Assembly (NCBI GenBank): GCA_039969355.1
Contig: JBDVOA010000018.1
Location: 186,001-250,000, forward strand
DNA length: 64,000 bases
Origin: JL08 sp039969355
GTDB taxonomy: Bacteria; Pseudomonadota; Alphaproteobacteria; Rhodobacterales; Rhodobacteraceae
Direction: 5' to 3'
In this document: one piece after another, positions 10,919-19,361 of the stretch
Layout of the letters: each line of letters opens with the position of its first letter
How positions within the stretch are numbered: position 1 is the stretch's first letter
Position numbers and translations under genes: made by a program
The notes under the pieces: generated by a model
Seen by the model: the letters and a program-made list of their open reading frames with translations, nothing else
What the model was told of the DNA's origin: nothing
The model's database searches: none

Positions 10919-10992
10919 CGATCCCTGCAGGATTCGAACCTGCGACATTCTGCTTAGAAGGCAGACGCTCTATCCAGCTGAGCTAAGGGACC
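10919..10992 (-). tRNA. tRNA-Arg (anticodon UCU)
   Basis: The reverse strand folds into a complete cloverleaf. The 7-base-pair acceptor stem GGTCCCT / AGGGATC (one G-U) carries discriminator G. The D arm is GCTC...GAGC, the anticodon arm is TCTGC-CTTCTAA-GCAGA with anticodon TCT, and the T arm is GCAGG-TTCGAAT-CCTGC. It is 74 bases without an encoded CCA and reads AGA codons. Confidence 0.96.
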
Positions 10993-11123
10993 GCGTGAGG
11001 TCGAGATAACGCTCATCGAATTTCAATGCAAAGGCTTTGTTTTACGCAACTTGTCAACAAGGGTCTTGTGTGATCGTCCGCATTGGCTTGGTATCGTTTG
11101 TGCTGCCAACTAATAGGCCGCTT

Positions 11124-12455
11124 CTACCGCTGGTCTGTCGCGCTTCGCAAGAATGCGATCAGATCATTCCGATCGGAATCTCCTGTAATGCGCTGCATGG
11201 GCATTTTTGACCCAGGGATAAAGTGGTCCGGGCCAAGATCGAAGAGCTGATTGATGGTTTCCTCTGACCAGACAATATCCGAGCTCCGCAACGTATCCGA
11301 ATAGGGATAGTCCGCGATGCTGCCTGCCGATCGCCCAAACAAGCGATGCAATGAGGGACCGGCGCGGCGTTCGCCGTCGGGGACCAGCGTATGGCATATC
11401 GAGCATTTGCGCTGGAATTGCCTTTCGCCGTTTGACATCTTTTCTGGCGCTTTTAGAAAACTTCGGTTTGTTTCGTTCATTTGTGAAGCCCCGCGCAGGG
11501 CATTCACGGGCCAGCTATACATGGCATTATCCAGCCCGCCTGCGTGAATGTTCTGACCATCCGGTGAAAATGCGAGCGCCCATATGGGGCCAGACAGCGC
11601 CGCCTTGAAATCATCCACGATTTTCCAGCGATCTGTATCGATCATCATGATGTACCCCTGCGCGTCTCCAACCGCGATGCGCGCTGATCGGGCATGATAG
11701 TCCATCGCAAGAATCGGGCGTCGATCCAGCGTGAAATCGCCCAACTCCGCAGCCTGAGGAAGTGCGACAACGCGTGTTCCGCCATCAACCGCTCCGTAAG
11801 CGATCCAGGACTCATCATTCGCGAGCACAATTGAATTTACACCAAAACCGTGTTCGACCAGCCGCTGCAGAGGGGTGCCCGTAGCCACATCCCAAATCCG
11901 GATCGTGCCATCAGCCGACGCGCTATAAAGCCGCGCGCCGTCGGGCGAGAATACCACGTCATTTACGATGTTGGAGTGCCCCGAAATTTCGACGGGTGGT
12001 TTGTCAGTGCTCAAAGTCCAAATGCGGGCCGTTCCATCCCAACTCGCCGAGGCGATGCGGTTTTTGTCAGAGGAAACCGCCAGTCTGATGACTTTGCCAG
12101 CATGGCGTCCAAGTTCGTGCACTTTGTCGGCAGTACTGTTCCACAACCGCACTGAGAAATCATCGCCAGCGGAAACCACGTCTCCATTCCCAAGATAGGC
12201 CACAGCGTTGACAGCAGCTGAATGGTCTTCCAGCCAAGCAGGTTGCCCATCGCGCCAGAATCCAACAGAGTTATCAAAACTTGCGGTCAGGATGGCGCCG
12301 TCTTCGCCGACTGCGATACCTTTGATCGGTCCGCCGTGCCCTTTGAGAGTAAAGAAATCCTGGGCGGTGGTGATGTTCGGTATCGTCACAGTCAACAGGA
12401 CGAGGCCCGTTCGGCAAAATCCTGTCAGCCGCTGCCTCAGTTTAACTAGCCGCAC
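11124..12455 (-). CDS. WD40 beta-propeller fused to c-type cytochrome
   Basis: A periplasmic protein of 443 residues. A signal peptide (hydrophobic LTGFCRTGLVLLTVTIPN, cleavage near TTAQD) is followed by seven WD40 repeats, about residues 32-325 (for example VNDVVFSPDGARLYSASADG and TIRIWD). A class I cytochrome c domain follows with CSICH at 351-355 and a methionine ligand in PGSKMPMQ near 418-420. GTG 12455 is chosen because GAGGA lies 10 bases upstream and the frame before it overlaps the peroxidase gene. It is the last gene of a leftward cluster with the DyP peroxidase. Electron transfer to a partner is inferred, and the propeller is presumably a docking platform. Confidence 0.9.
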   Translation of the reverse strand: MRLVKLRQRLTGFCRTGLVLLTVTIPNITTAQDFFTLKGHGGPIKGIAVGEDGAILTASFDNSVGFWRDGQPAWLEDHSAAVNAVAYLGNGDVVSAGDDFSVRLWNSTADKVHELGRHAGKVIRLAVSSDKNRIASASWDGTARIWTLSTDKPPVEISGHSNIVNDVVFSPDGARLYSASADGTIRIWDVATGTPLQRLVEHGFGVNSIVLANDESWIAYGAVDGGTRVVALPQAAELGDFTLDRRPILAMDYHARSARIAVGDAQGYIMMIDTDRWKIVDDFKAALSGPIWALAFSPDGQNIHAGGLDNAMYSWPVNALRGASQMNETNRSFLKAPEKMSNGERQFQRKCSICHTLVPDGERRAGPSLHRLFGRSAGSIADYPYSDTLRSSDIVWSEETINQLFDLGPDHFIPGSKMPMQRITGDSDRNDLIAFLRSATDQR

Positions 12456-12529
12456 TGCCGTTTGGTCCTCTTTCGTTTCTTGGCCGACTGCGTCATAGAG
12501 TAGGTCCCCGATAGGGACTGGCGCAAGAC

Positions 12530-14203
12530 CTAGGTTGGATCCACGATTCCCATGGCAATCATGCGCAAGGCTGTCATTGACGGTATAAAGAAGTAATCGC
12601 CCCCGCGACATTCGACAAAGCTCTTCAGTTTGCTCATGACATAGGGCGGCTTTCCCGATTTGGGGTCGGACGGTATCGTGTGTCGTTTGTGGTGGTCGTG
12701 ATTGCCCAGCATCGGGCACGTGTTGTTGCCCTGATGAAAATCCAGCCCGTATTGTATCCATTGTTGTTGCACGAATTCAAATTGGCGAAACAGGTTTGCC
12801 CCTATCAACATCATCGCAACGCCCTGTTCGGTCTCGTCAGAATTGCCCTTTGGGTCCGAGGCTCCATAAGGCAGTCCGCGCCTCAAAATACGACGGCGTT
12901 TGTTGAGCGCATGCGTCGCTTTCGTGTTTTCGAAGGGATTGCCAGTTTTCGGGTCAGTGCCCGTCTGATTGAACGGGTCGAGATAGTCGCGCGTGTTCAT
13001 TCGTCTGATGTGCGCGCCGCCGGGGCATTTCAGCCCCTGCATATCATCGGCATATCGAAAATCGGAGGCTTCCGGGGAGCCGAGGTAAACCCGCAGATTT
13101 CTTAGCGCCGTTTTCGGATCAGGATCATCAAACCCGCGATCTTTGCGGAATTCTTGCCATTTCGGGTAAGTCGGAACTCTTGCGAGCGGTACCCCGTCTG
13201 ACCAGCGACCGCACATCTTGGCACGCAAGGTCTCCTTTGCTTCCTCTGCAGAGACGTCCATCATTTTGGCATAGGAATTCGTTTCTTGCATCAGAACATC
13301 ATCAAATGTGCCAACATTTTCGTGCAGCTTGCGATAAGCCATATACGTGCCATTTTGCGTGAACTCATAAGGCATCGCTGTTGGCGGCAGTTCCTGACTT
13401 TCATCGGGATGGCCTAGGATAAATTCGCCGGTAGCGATCGGTTCCCAGGAGTCGCCGACGCGCTTGCCCCTGCCGATCACTGCTGTTTTCATGTCATCCG
13501 GGCGATACTGCCCTTCAAACACAGGGTCGCTAATGCCGTCAGCAAACCCAAAGTGTTCCTTGGGTGTTGGCAATTTTTCTTTGCCATGCGTGTCAAAAAC
13601 CGCGGAAGCGGACTGAAAATCCTGATCCCCCTTTTTGCCGATGCCAGACAATATGGTGACGCCACCGTTGGACTGATCACAAAGATCGCGCAGCCATTGT
13701 GTACGTGTCTCCAATGCTTCAACGGGTTCGCCAGTTGTGCCGTGTCGCTTAAGCTGAGCATTCAGCGAAATCCACATATGAACGTTAACTGGACCCGACG
13801 CATCCGTAGCCCTGTTTTTGCGCCATATCGGATCCCAATGGGCGTTCCAGTTGTCATCGCTCGTCGTAACTTTGGTCGTATCACGATCTCCCAGAACAAA
13901 CGCTCGCTCTTTCATTCCAACGATAAAAACGTCTGACATGCCCTGAAGTGTGCGTGGAGGAATTTCCAATACGCGCAGACCGTGAAAGCTGAAACCGATA
14001 TTTACCGTGCACTCAGGTTTTTCAGCCGATTCCGGCCAGCGCGCCGCTGTGGTTACCTGATGCCGCACTGCATCGACAAACTTTCGACCTTCGGCAGGAT
14101 CGGAGATATTCAGGAAAAAGTAACGGGCAAAAGGGAACGAAAAGCGACCATAAGCGCGGACGATATTGCCCTGTATATCATTCAAATTTAGCGAATTCGT
14201 CAT
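12530..14203 (-). CDS. DyP-type haem peroxidase
   Basis: A dye-decolourising-type peroxidase of 557 residues. The signature GXXDG appears as FGFADGISDPVFEG with catalytic Asp222, and the proximal haem ligand is His398 in CPGGAHIRRMN. The N-terminus (LNDIQGNIVRAYGRFSFPFA) gives the first ferredoxin-like domain. No signal peptide is visible. The length, well above the ~300-350 residues of compact bacterial DyPs, suits the long C/D-type forms. It sits 17 bases after the membrane protein gene and 74 bases before the WD40-cytochrome gene, suggesting one operon. The substrate is unknown. Confidence 0.93.
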   Translation of the reverse strand: MTNSLNLNDIQGNIVRAYGRFSFPFARYFFLNISDPAEGRKFVDAVRHQVTTAARWPESAEKPECTVNIGFSFHGLRVLEIPPRTLQGMSDVFIVGMKERAFVLGDRDTTKVTTSDDNWNAHWDPIWRKNRATDASGPVNVHMWISLNAQLKRHGTTGEPVEALETRTQWLRDLCDQSNGGVTILSGIGKKGDQDFQSASAVFDTHGKEKLPTPKEHFGFADGISDPVFEGQYRPDDMKTAVIGRGKRVGDSWEPIATGEFILGHPDESQELPPTAMPYEFTQNGTYMAYRKLHENVGTFDDVLMQETNSYAKMMDVSAEEAKETLRAKMCGRWSDGVPLARVPTYPKWQEFRKDRGFDDPDPKTALRNLRVYLGSPEASDFRYADDMQGLKCPGGAHIRRMNTRDYLDPFNQTGTDPKTGNPFENTKATHALNKRRRILRRGLPYGASDPKGNSDETEQGVAMMLIGANLFRQFEFVQQQWIQYGLDFHQGNNTCPMLGNHDHHKRHTIPSDPKSGKPPYVMSKLKSFVECRGGDYFFIPSMTALRMIAMGIVDPT

Positions 14204-14220
14204 ATCAGAAATCCAATTTT

Positions 14221-15240
14221 CTAAGACTTGGAAGCTGGCACAGCAGAAGAAATCAAACCGGGCCCCTGCGTCGGCCCCTCTCGGTCCTTTGGCTTGTGCT
14301 CGCTAAGAAATTTTCCGAACGCTGCGTGAAGGTCTTTAGCGGAGCTACCCTGATGGTCCACTACAAAATCACTGAATTTTTGCTGCATGTATAGCGCTTT
14401 GAGCACCGACGGGAGATCGTCGTATTCACCCGGCCCGAGCGGCTTCTCCCCGTTTTTCAGCGTATACTGCACCGCCCAGACTGCAACCAGCCCCGAGAGG
14501 ATCACGCCGCAGACGAAGGTCCAGAACGTGCTCCAACCCAGCCCTGGTAGATCCAGTACGCCAAATATCCGTAGCAAGAGCGCGATGATTGCAATGGCTG
14601 CCGGTATGGCGACAGCGATAAGCAACCGATTTAACGGCAGAACGTTAAACTTAGGCAGGGACAAATAGTAGTCGTGAAACGGCATTGTCGTCTTGACGTG
14701 GCATTTTTCCAGATAGGTCGCAAAGTCATCTGCTGTTTCGACGCCATCAAAGCCAACGCAATTAACATATACCTCCCGAAGCTCGTCCTCCATCGTATTC
14801 CAAAGCTCACGCGCATAAGCCATGCGCACGTTTTTCTGCTCGGCTTCATCAAGATCAATCGGAAGCGGCGCGCCATCTTCTGCTATGGCGTCGATATCAG
14901 CGCAAAAGACAACATAAGATGTGTTGAGACGATCAACGGGTTGCGGGTCGGTTGGATCTTGCTTTGAAACAATTGCCGCCAGCGCGTTCTGGCCAATCCG
15001 GCCGTTGTAAACCACATCGTTCAGAACAAACATCCGCGCCAAATGGTTGCGTTTGTTGCGGGCGAAAGGGCTATTATTTCCGGTTGCTTGTGTGGCAGGA
15101 GACTGCATGGCCGTTGGCATTTTCGCTAGGGCAATACGCACGTTCTGCGTAAATGACGTATGTTCCAACCGACCTTTGCCAGAATCCCGGATTGGCGCAA
15201 GTGTGGTTAGGAATATATGACCGGAGTCTAGATCAGGCAT
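14221..15240 (-). CDS. Unrecognised two-TM protein of the DyP locus
   Basis: A protein of 339 residues I do not recognise. Residues 1-195 are soluble and contain HLARMFVLND, SYVVFCADIDAI, LREVYVNCVGFDGV and a cysteine- and aromatic-rich CHVKTTMPFHDYY. Two transmembrane helices follow (about 204-228 and 236-262), then a soluble tail ending in a Pro/Ser-rich segment. The ARMFVL and SYVVFCADID strands resemble the ARWVII and DYMLFCSNFN strands of the next upstream protein, and ARYFFL of DyP. I infer a membrane-anchored relative of the ferredoxin-like fold. GAGGG precedes ATG 15240. Confidence 0.75.
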   Translation of the reverse strand: MPDLDSGHIFLTTLAPIRDSGKGRLEHTSFTQNVRIALAKMPTAMQSPATQATGNNSPFARNKRNHLARMFVLNDVVYNGRIGQNALAAIVSKQDPTDPQPVDRLNTSYVVFCADIDAIAEDGAPLPIDLDEAEQKNVRMAYARELWNTMEDELREVYVNCVGFDGVETADDFATYLEKCHVKTTMPFHDYYLSLPKFNVLPLNRLLIAVAIPAAIAIIALLLRIFGVLDLPGLGWSTFWTFVCGVILSGLVAVWAVQYTLKNGEKPLGPGEYDDLPSVLKALYMQQKFSDFVVDHQGSSAKDLHAAFGKFLSEHKPKDREGPTQGPGLISSAVPASKS

Positions 15241-15255
15241 CTGGGACCCTCTTAA

Positions 15256-15921
15256 TTAAGTTGTCGGAAACACGTCAGGAGCGGTCTCTCTCACGTATCG
15301 CTCGCGATTGAGGTCGGCACGTTCCGTGTTAAGGCTTGCCACAGGGCCAAATCCAGCATCGCCTAGCCCAATCTGAATTTCTGCCAAAGTTGCGTGGTAG
15401 GTCGCTTGAAACTCTTCTGGCGGCAGCGAGACATGAGCGTCTTCAAGACGCAGCAACGCGTCGTACACTTTGACGCTGGTTTTGATATCACGCTGCGCTG
15501 CGCCCGGGGTCGCGTTGTAATAATAGTCGGTGTTGATCTGGTTGTGCGTTATGTAGTTTTTGAAAGGGCTGACCGGGATCGACAAGGGATATTTTGTCGC
15601 CGAAAACCAGAATAGATTGAGGCCGTTAGGAATACCATCCGAGAACGCATCAATGTATTGGTCCCAAGTGCCATTGAAGTTGGAGCAGAATAGCATGTAG
15701 TCATTCTTGACGGTCTGTTTGCCTTGCCCCAAATCAGGCCAATCACCCGGCTTGATAATCACCCACCGTGCAAAATGGATGAGCGACAAACCCAGCAATC
15801 CCATCAATCGATCCGGCCGTCCGCGCGCCGCCATGAAGAGTAACCGGTTGATCCAAGTGATTTTGGGATTGCTTGGCGTGACGACGTTCATCGCATAAGC
15901 CTTGCCCGCAATATTCGACAT
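15256..15921 (-). CDS. Unrecognised protein, first gene of the DyP operon
   Basis: A protein of 221 residues without an assigned family. The central part reads LSLIHFARWVIIKPGDWP, then DYMLFCSNFNGTWDQYIDAF and LNLFWFSATKYP, then an aromatic-rich NQINTDYYYN. Strand order and wording parallel the soluble half of the neighbouring 339-residue protein, suggesting a paralogous pair with a ferredoxin-like fold. ATG 15921 is preferred over TTG 15933 because GGAG lies six bases upstream. It is 15 bases upstream of the next gene, so cotranscription and probably a complex with DyP are inferred. Confidence 0.72.
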   Translation of the reverse strand: MSNIAGKAYAMNVVTPSNPKITWINRLLFMAARGRPDRLMGLLGLSLIHFARWVIIKPGDWPDLGQGKQTVKNDYMLFCSNFNGTWDQYIDAFSDGIPNGLNLFWFSATKYPLSIPVSPFKNYITHNQINTDYYYNATPGAAQRDIKTSVKVYDALLRLEDAHVSLPPEEFQATYHATLAEIQIGLGDAGFGPVASLNTERADLNRERYVRETAPDVFPTT

Positions 15922-16247
15922 GCAACACTCCAATTCTGGTTTAAAAAACTGATCAAATAATCGCCGACGCTAACATATTTTTTGTGCTGTGGGAACAAAA
16001 GTACCACGACGCGACCTTTACGTTCCCGGACAGACCGAAACGACCGGCGATCTTTTGTGCTGCCGCTGATTCATACCGAAAGAGCGCTAAAATGCCTCAA
16101 GAGCGTGCAGGGGTAGCCGAGGCTCTGCCGCTTGGCTAAGCTGTAGTCACGGTTGGCACTCGCAATTCCGGCGGTTTGACCGACACGAGAATGGCGATAT
16201 TTTATTGTGTAAGAGCACTATTTCGAACAATCAGATAGGTAAGAAAA
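15922..16247. promoter_or_regulatory. Divergent intergenic region of the DyP/P450 locus
   Basis: No gene is visible. TTTTGTGCTG occurs twice as a direct repeat (15980-15989 and 16053-16062), with starts 73 bases apart, about seven helical turns. GGGAAC at 15991 and GTTCCC at 16022 form an inverted repeat between them. This suggests shared control of both transcription units, but the sites are short. Confidence 0.4.
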
Positions 16248-18164
16248 ATGTTGAGATTTGATTATCGCGCGTGGTTGGAAAGCTGGCTGCAACCCGCCAA
16301 TCGCAAGGTTGAGGCACCTGAGGAGGAGCCGCCACAAACAGCCAGTGACACGCCCTCACGCGGTGATTCGACAGCGCCGGATCTGAGCTATCTGAAATTG
16401 AACTTTGCGGAAGCATTGGACTCTTTCTATGCAACGATCGCCCGGGTCATGGCGGACAACCCCGTGGATATCGTGCGTCTGGGGCAGCTTTCTGTCAAGG
16501 CAAAGTCAGACGATCTGTCACCAACCGAAATCGCTGAACTGCAATCGCTTAAGGGTGATGCAACCCGACAGGGTCGTGCCGTCGCGGGCGTCTATGGGTT
16601 CTTCCTGAAATTCAAACCCTATCCCATGCTGGCGGAAATCCGGCATAAGGAAAAGCTTTTCCAGCCGCCGTTTGGGCCGGTCGTTGTCGTCGACGGAGAT
16701 AGCGTGCGCGAGGTCCTTTCCCGGCACGACGCGTTTACGGTGGATCCCTACGGCCGCGAGATGATCAAATCGATGACGCCCGAGGAAAACGGAGGTTTTG
16801 ATAGCTTCATTCTTAGCACAGACGATGCCGATAAGTTTGTCGAGGACAAGCGGTTGTTGACTACAGTTGTAAACAAAAAAGATCCCGACAAGATCCGCGA
16901 TCTGGTCCACGGTGACTGCATGAAACGCGTCAAAAAGGCGCTCAAAGTGACATGCGATAGTTGTCGTGGGCAAATTGACGTTGTCGCCTCTATCGCCAGA
17001 TATGTGCCAGTAACGGTTTCGCACCACTATTTTGGAATTCCCATCGCGATTGAAAAAGGGCAATTCGAGCTTAGCGACAGGATGTTGAAGTACTACGGTG
17101 ACAAGGTCGCGGGACCAGATGGTAGTATACCCTTGCCAACTGAATATCAGCGCCCCGATGGCAGCATCGCGACATTGCCGGATTCCGCTTTGGGCAAAGG
17201 CGACGGTGTGATCCCGGACGAGGCACAACTCTATCACTGGATCAAGGCTTCGTTCCAGAATTTCTTCAATAATGTGCAAAAGGATGTCGAGGTTCAGGCC
17301 CACGGGGTACGCGCCTATCGCGAGTTGCTTGTCTGTCTATTGCGCGAATTGGATATCCAGCGCGCTGCCTTGAAGGCGGGTGAAACTGTTCCTGATACGA
17401 TGCTGACCCGGCTGCTGAAGCTGCAACTGGGTGTCGCTGATCCTTCGATTTCTCTAGAGCCCAAGGTTGAACCGGCCCGGCTGAGCGATCTCAGGATCGT
17501 TGAGAATATCATGGGCACGGTGGTTGGTGCGGTCGCCGGGCAAGAGGAGGCGACATGCCGGATGATCGATTCAATTATCCGATTGAAAGAAGGAGAATAT
17601 ACAAAGGCCGGTGCTGACACTTTGGGCGGTGATGAGCGCGCGGGCAGCTTTGAAGAGGCGAGGCAACTTGCGCTCGACGTTCTTGACGGGCGCGATGTAT
17701 CAAAGAACCGCCAGAAGTTGCATCAATATGCGCTGGAGGCACTAAGACTTCAGCCACAGGCGGAAATTCTACTACGTGAATGCAAGGAAGACGGCGCAAC
17801 AATTTCGGGTAGTCGCCCCATTCGCACGGATACGTTGATTTTTGTCGCGCATGGTTCAGCGATGCAGCACATTGATAACGCGGATGCATTTGTTACTGGA
17901 CGAGACGATAAACACTATCTGCAACATGGCTATGGCCGGCACAAATGTCTGGGCCAATATGTCTCGCCGGTAATTCTGGTGGAATCGTTGATTGCAGTAC
18001 TTGCGCTGGAAAATCTGCGCCGACCCGATCCACGGCAAGGCGAAAGCGCGTTTCCGCTAGAGCGCCGTTTTGGCCGGTTGCAACTGGACGATAACAACCT
18101 TTACGCTAAAACATTCACGCTGGAGTTTGATTGCGGCGGTTCGACCGAAAAGCATTTCGGATAG
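16248..18164 (+). CDS. Atypical cytochrome P450
   Basis: A haem monooxygenase/isomerase-type P450 of 638 residues, much longer than usual bacterial P450s (~400-450). An acidic and Pro-rich N-terminal extension of about 100 residues precedes the fold. The I-helix segment is VVGAVAGQEEAT near residue 430, ExxR is EALR at 497-500, and the cysteine-thiolate loop is HGYGRHKCLG with Cys567. In this loop the normally conserved Phe is His. Length and loop recall the P450 parts of fungal oxylipin synthases, but this is only a resemblance. No signal peptide or redox domain is fused. It is divergent from the DyP operon. AGGT lies eight bases before ATG 16248. Confidence 0.87.
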   Translation: MLRFDYRAWLESWLQPANRKVEAPEEEPPQTASDTPSRGDSTAPDLSYLKLNFAEALDSFYATIARVMADNPVDIVRLGQLSVKAKSDDLSPTEIAELQSLKGDATRQGRAVAGVYGFFLKFKPYPMLAEIRHKEKLFQPPFGPVVVVDGDSVREVLSRHDAFTVDPYGREMIKSMTPEENGGFDSFILSTDDADKFVEDKRLLTTVVNKKDPDKIRDLVHGDCMKRVKKALKVTCDSCRGQIDVVASIARYVPVTVSHHYFGIPIAIEKGQFELSDRMLKYYGDKVAGPDGSIPLPTEYQRPDGSIATLPDSALGKGDGVIPDEAQLYHWIKASFQNFFNNVQKDVEVQAHGVRAYRELLVCLLRELDIQRAALKAGETVPDTMLTRLLKLQLGVADPSISLEPKVEPARLSDLRIVENIMGTVVGAVAGQEEATCRMIDSIIRLKEGEYTKAGADTLGGDERAGSFEEARQLALDVLDGRDVSKNRQKLHQYALEALRLQPQAEILLRECKEDGATISGSRPIRTDTLIFVAHGSAMQHIDNADAFVTGRDDKHYLQHGYGRHKCLGQYVSPVILVESLIAVLALENLRRPDPRQGESAFPLERRFGRLQLDDNNLYAKTFTLEFDCGGSTEKHFG

Positions 18165-18279
18165 AAAGCGGATTGCTCGCAAGGACGCCAACAGGCGCGA
18201 AATACTGGCAAAACAGAGTAACTTCTGATAGTATTCGAATATTATTTTAGTCATTTCTAAGAAACGAGGGGTCACCAAG

Positions 18280-19218
18280 TTGGACCAGATCAAAAACTAT
18301 ATTGTCGCGGGTGCTGTCACGATTTTGCTAGGTTTAGCGGCGCCCGCAGATGCCCGTTATTCTGCCGTTGTTCATCAGGCACAATCCCAGTTGGCGGAGC
18401 AGGGGTATGACCCCGGTGTGCTGGATGGCTTCATGGGGCGGAATACCAGTAAGGCGATCCTGTCCTATCAAGCCGGCAACGGACTAACGGAAACGGGCGA
18501 ACTGGACAACGCGACGCTGGACAGCCTTTCGATTGGAGTGGCCGTTGGCCCCTCAGTTGTTGTAGAAAATTGGCGCAGCGTACCGACGCAGGCCGAGATT
18601 GATCAGTTGATGGCAACCATCAATTCGCCCACAAATGCCTATTCAGATTACAGGCCTAAAGCGCCTGCCGCCAGTCTTGATCTGCCCGGGTTGGCAATTC
18701 TGGATGCGATGAACATCAGCGCCGATACCTACGGCGGTCGTGCACCCGGCAACCCGAATTTTACCCAGCAGGGATTGAAGGCGTTGGCCGGTTGCCTGAA
18801 GACCACGCATTATCCGGACCACTGGTCCGATATCACGGTCCATTACTACTGTCAGATGTCGCTGCCCCGACGCTGCTTCACAAATGCGTTGGCCGGTAAA
18901 TCTACGGGTGGGCGCAAGCTTGCGCGGCCACGTGCCTATGCAGGTTGTGTTAACGGTCAATTGGCAGACGCAGGTGATTTTCAATTCGTACCGACGACAC
19001 AGCCATTGATTTTCCAATACGTAATGTTCGCGCAGACCCATGCATTCGACCATCAGCAGGAACAGGCGATCATCAATACCTTTTACGGCATTGATGATCC
19101 AACCGATCGGAATGAGTGTAAGAGAAAACGCCCGCGCCGGACAGAAGATCCCAGTGATGGCACGCATTGTCTGGTCGACAAAGAGATGAACAGAAAGCTG
19201 TTTGGACGCTCTCGGTAA
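18280..19218 (+). CDS. Exported peptidoglycan-binding-domain protein
   Basis: A protein of 312 residues beginning at TTG 18280, with GAGGGG about eight bases upstream. A signal peptide (YIVAGAVTILLGLAAPADA) is followed by a PG_binding_1 domain, residues 25-85 (VHQAQSQLAEQGYDPGVLDG, then TSKAILSYQ). The C-terminal 200 residues match no family I know and contain several cysteines, probably disulfide-bonded in the periplasm. It lies 115 bases after the P450 gene on the same strand. A structural role at the cell wall is inferred. Confidence 0.82.
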   Translation: MDQIKNYIVAGAVTILLGLAAPADARYSAVVHQAQSQLAEQGYDPGVLDGFMGRNTSKAILSYQAGNGLTETGELDNATLDSLSIGVAVGPSVVVENWRSVPTQAEIDQLMATINSPTNAYSDYRPKAPAASLDLPGLAILDAMNISADTYGGRAPGNPNFTQQGLKALAGCLKTTHYPDHWSDITVHYYCQMSLPRRCFTNALAGKSTGGRKLARPRAYAGCVNGQLADAGDFQFVPTTQPLIFQYVMFAQTHAFDHQQEQAIINTFYGIDDPTDRNECKRKRPRRTEDPSDGTHCLVDKEMNRKLFGRSR

Positions 19219-19299
19219 CCTTTCTGACAGCAGCACTCTTTCGGGTGCATTTCATTTTTTTGAGCCCTCCCTGATTTTGAATTGATTTGCGAATAGAAA

Positions 19300-19315
19300 T
19301 GGACAGTAATGTCCA
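19300..19315. promoter_or_regulatory. TetR-type operator
   Basis: TGGACA-GTAA-TGTCCA is a perfect inverted repeat 47 bases upstream of the FAD/GcvT gene, typical in size and symmetry for TetR-family operators. The TetR gene at the end of the same unit is the likely binder, giving autoregulation. Confidence 0.55.
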
Positions 19316-19361
19316 GTAGTAAGTTTGGGCGATCAAACTTGGCGCTATTGGAGGTCCGGAA

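Noticed and set aside
13553..13936. Rightward frame of 127 codons inside the DyP gene
   Set aside because: It has low-complexity content and no domain, and lies fully inside a well-supported gene.
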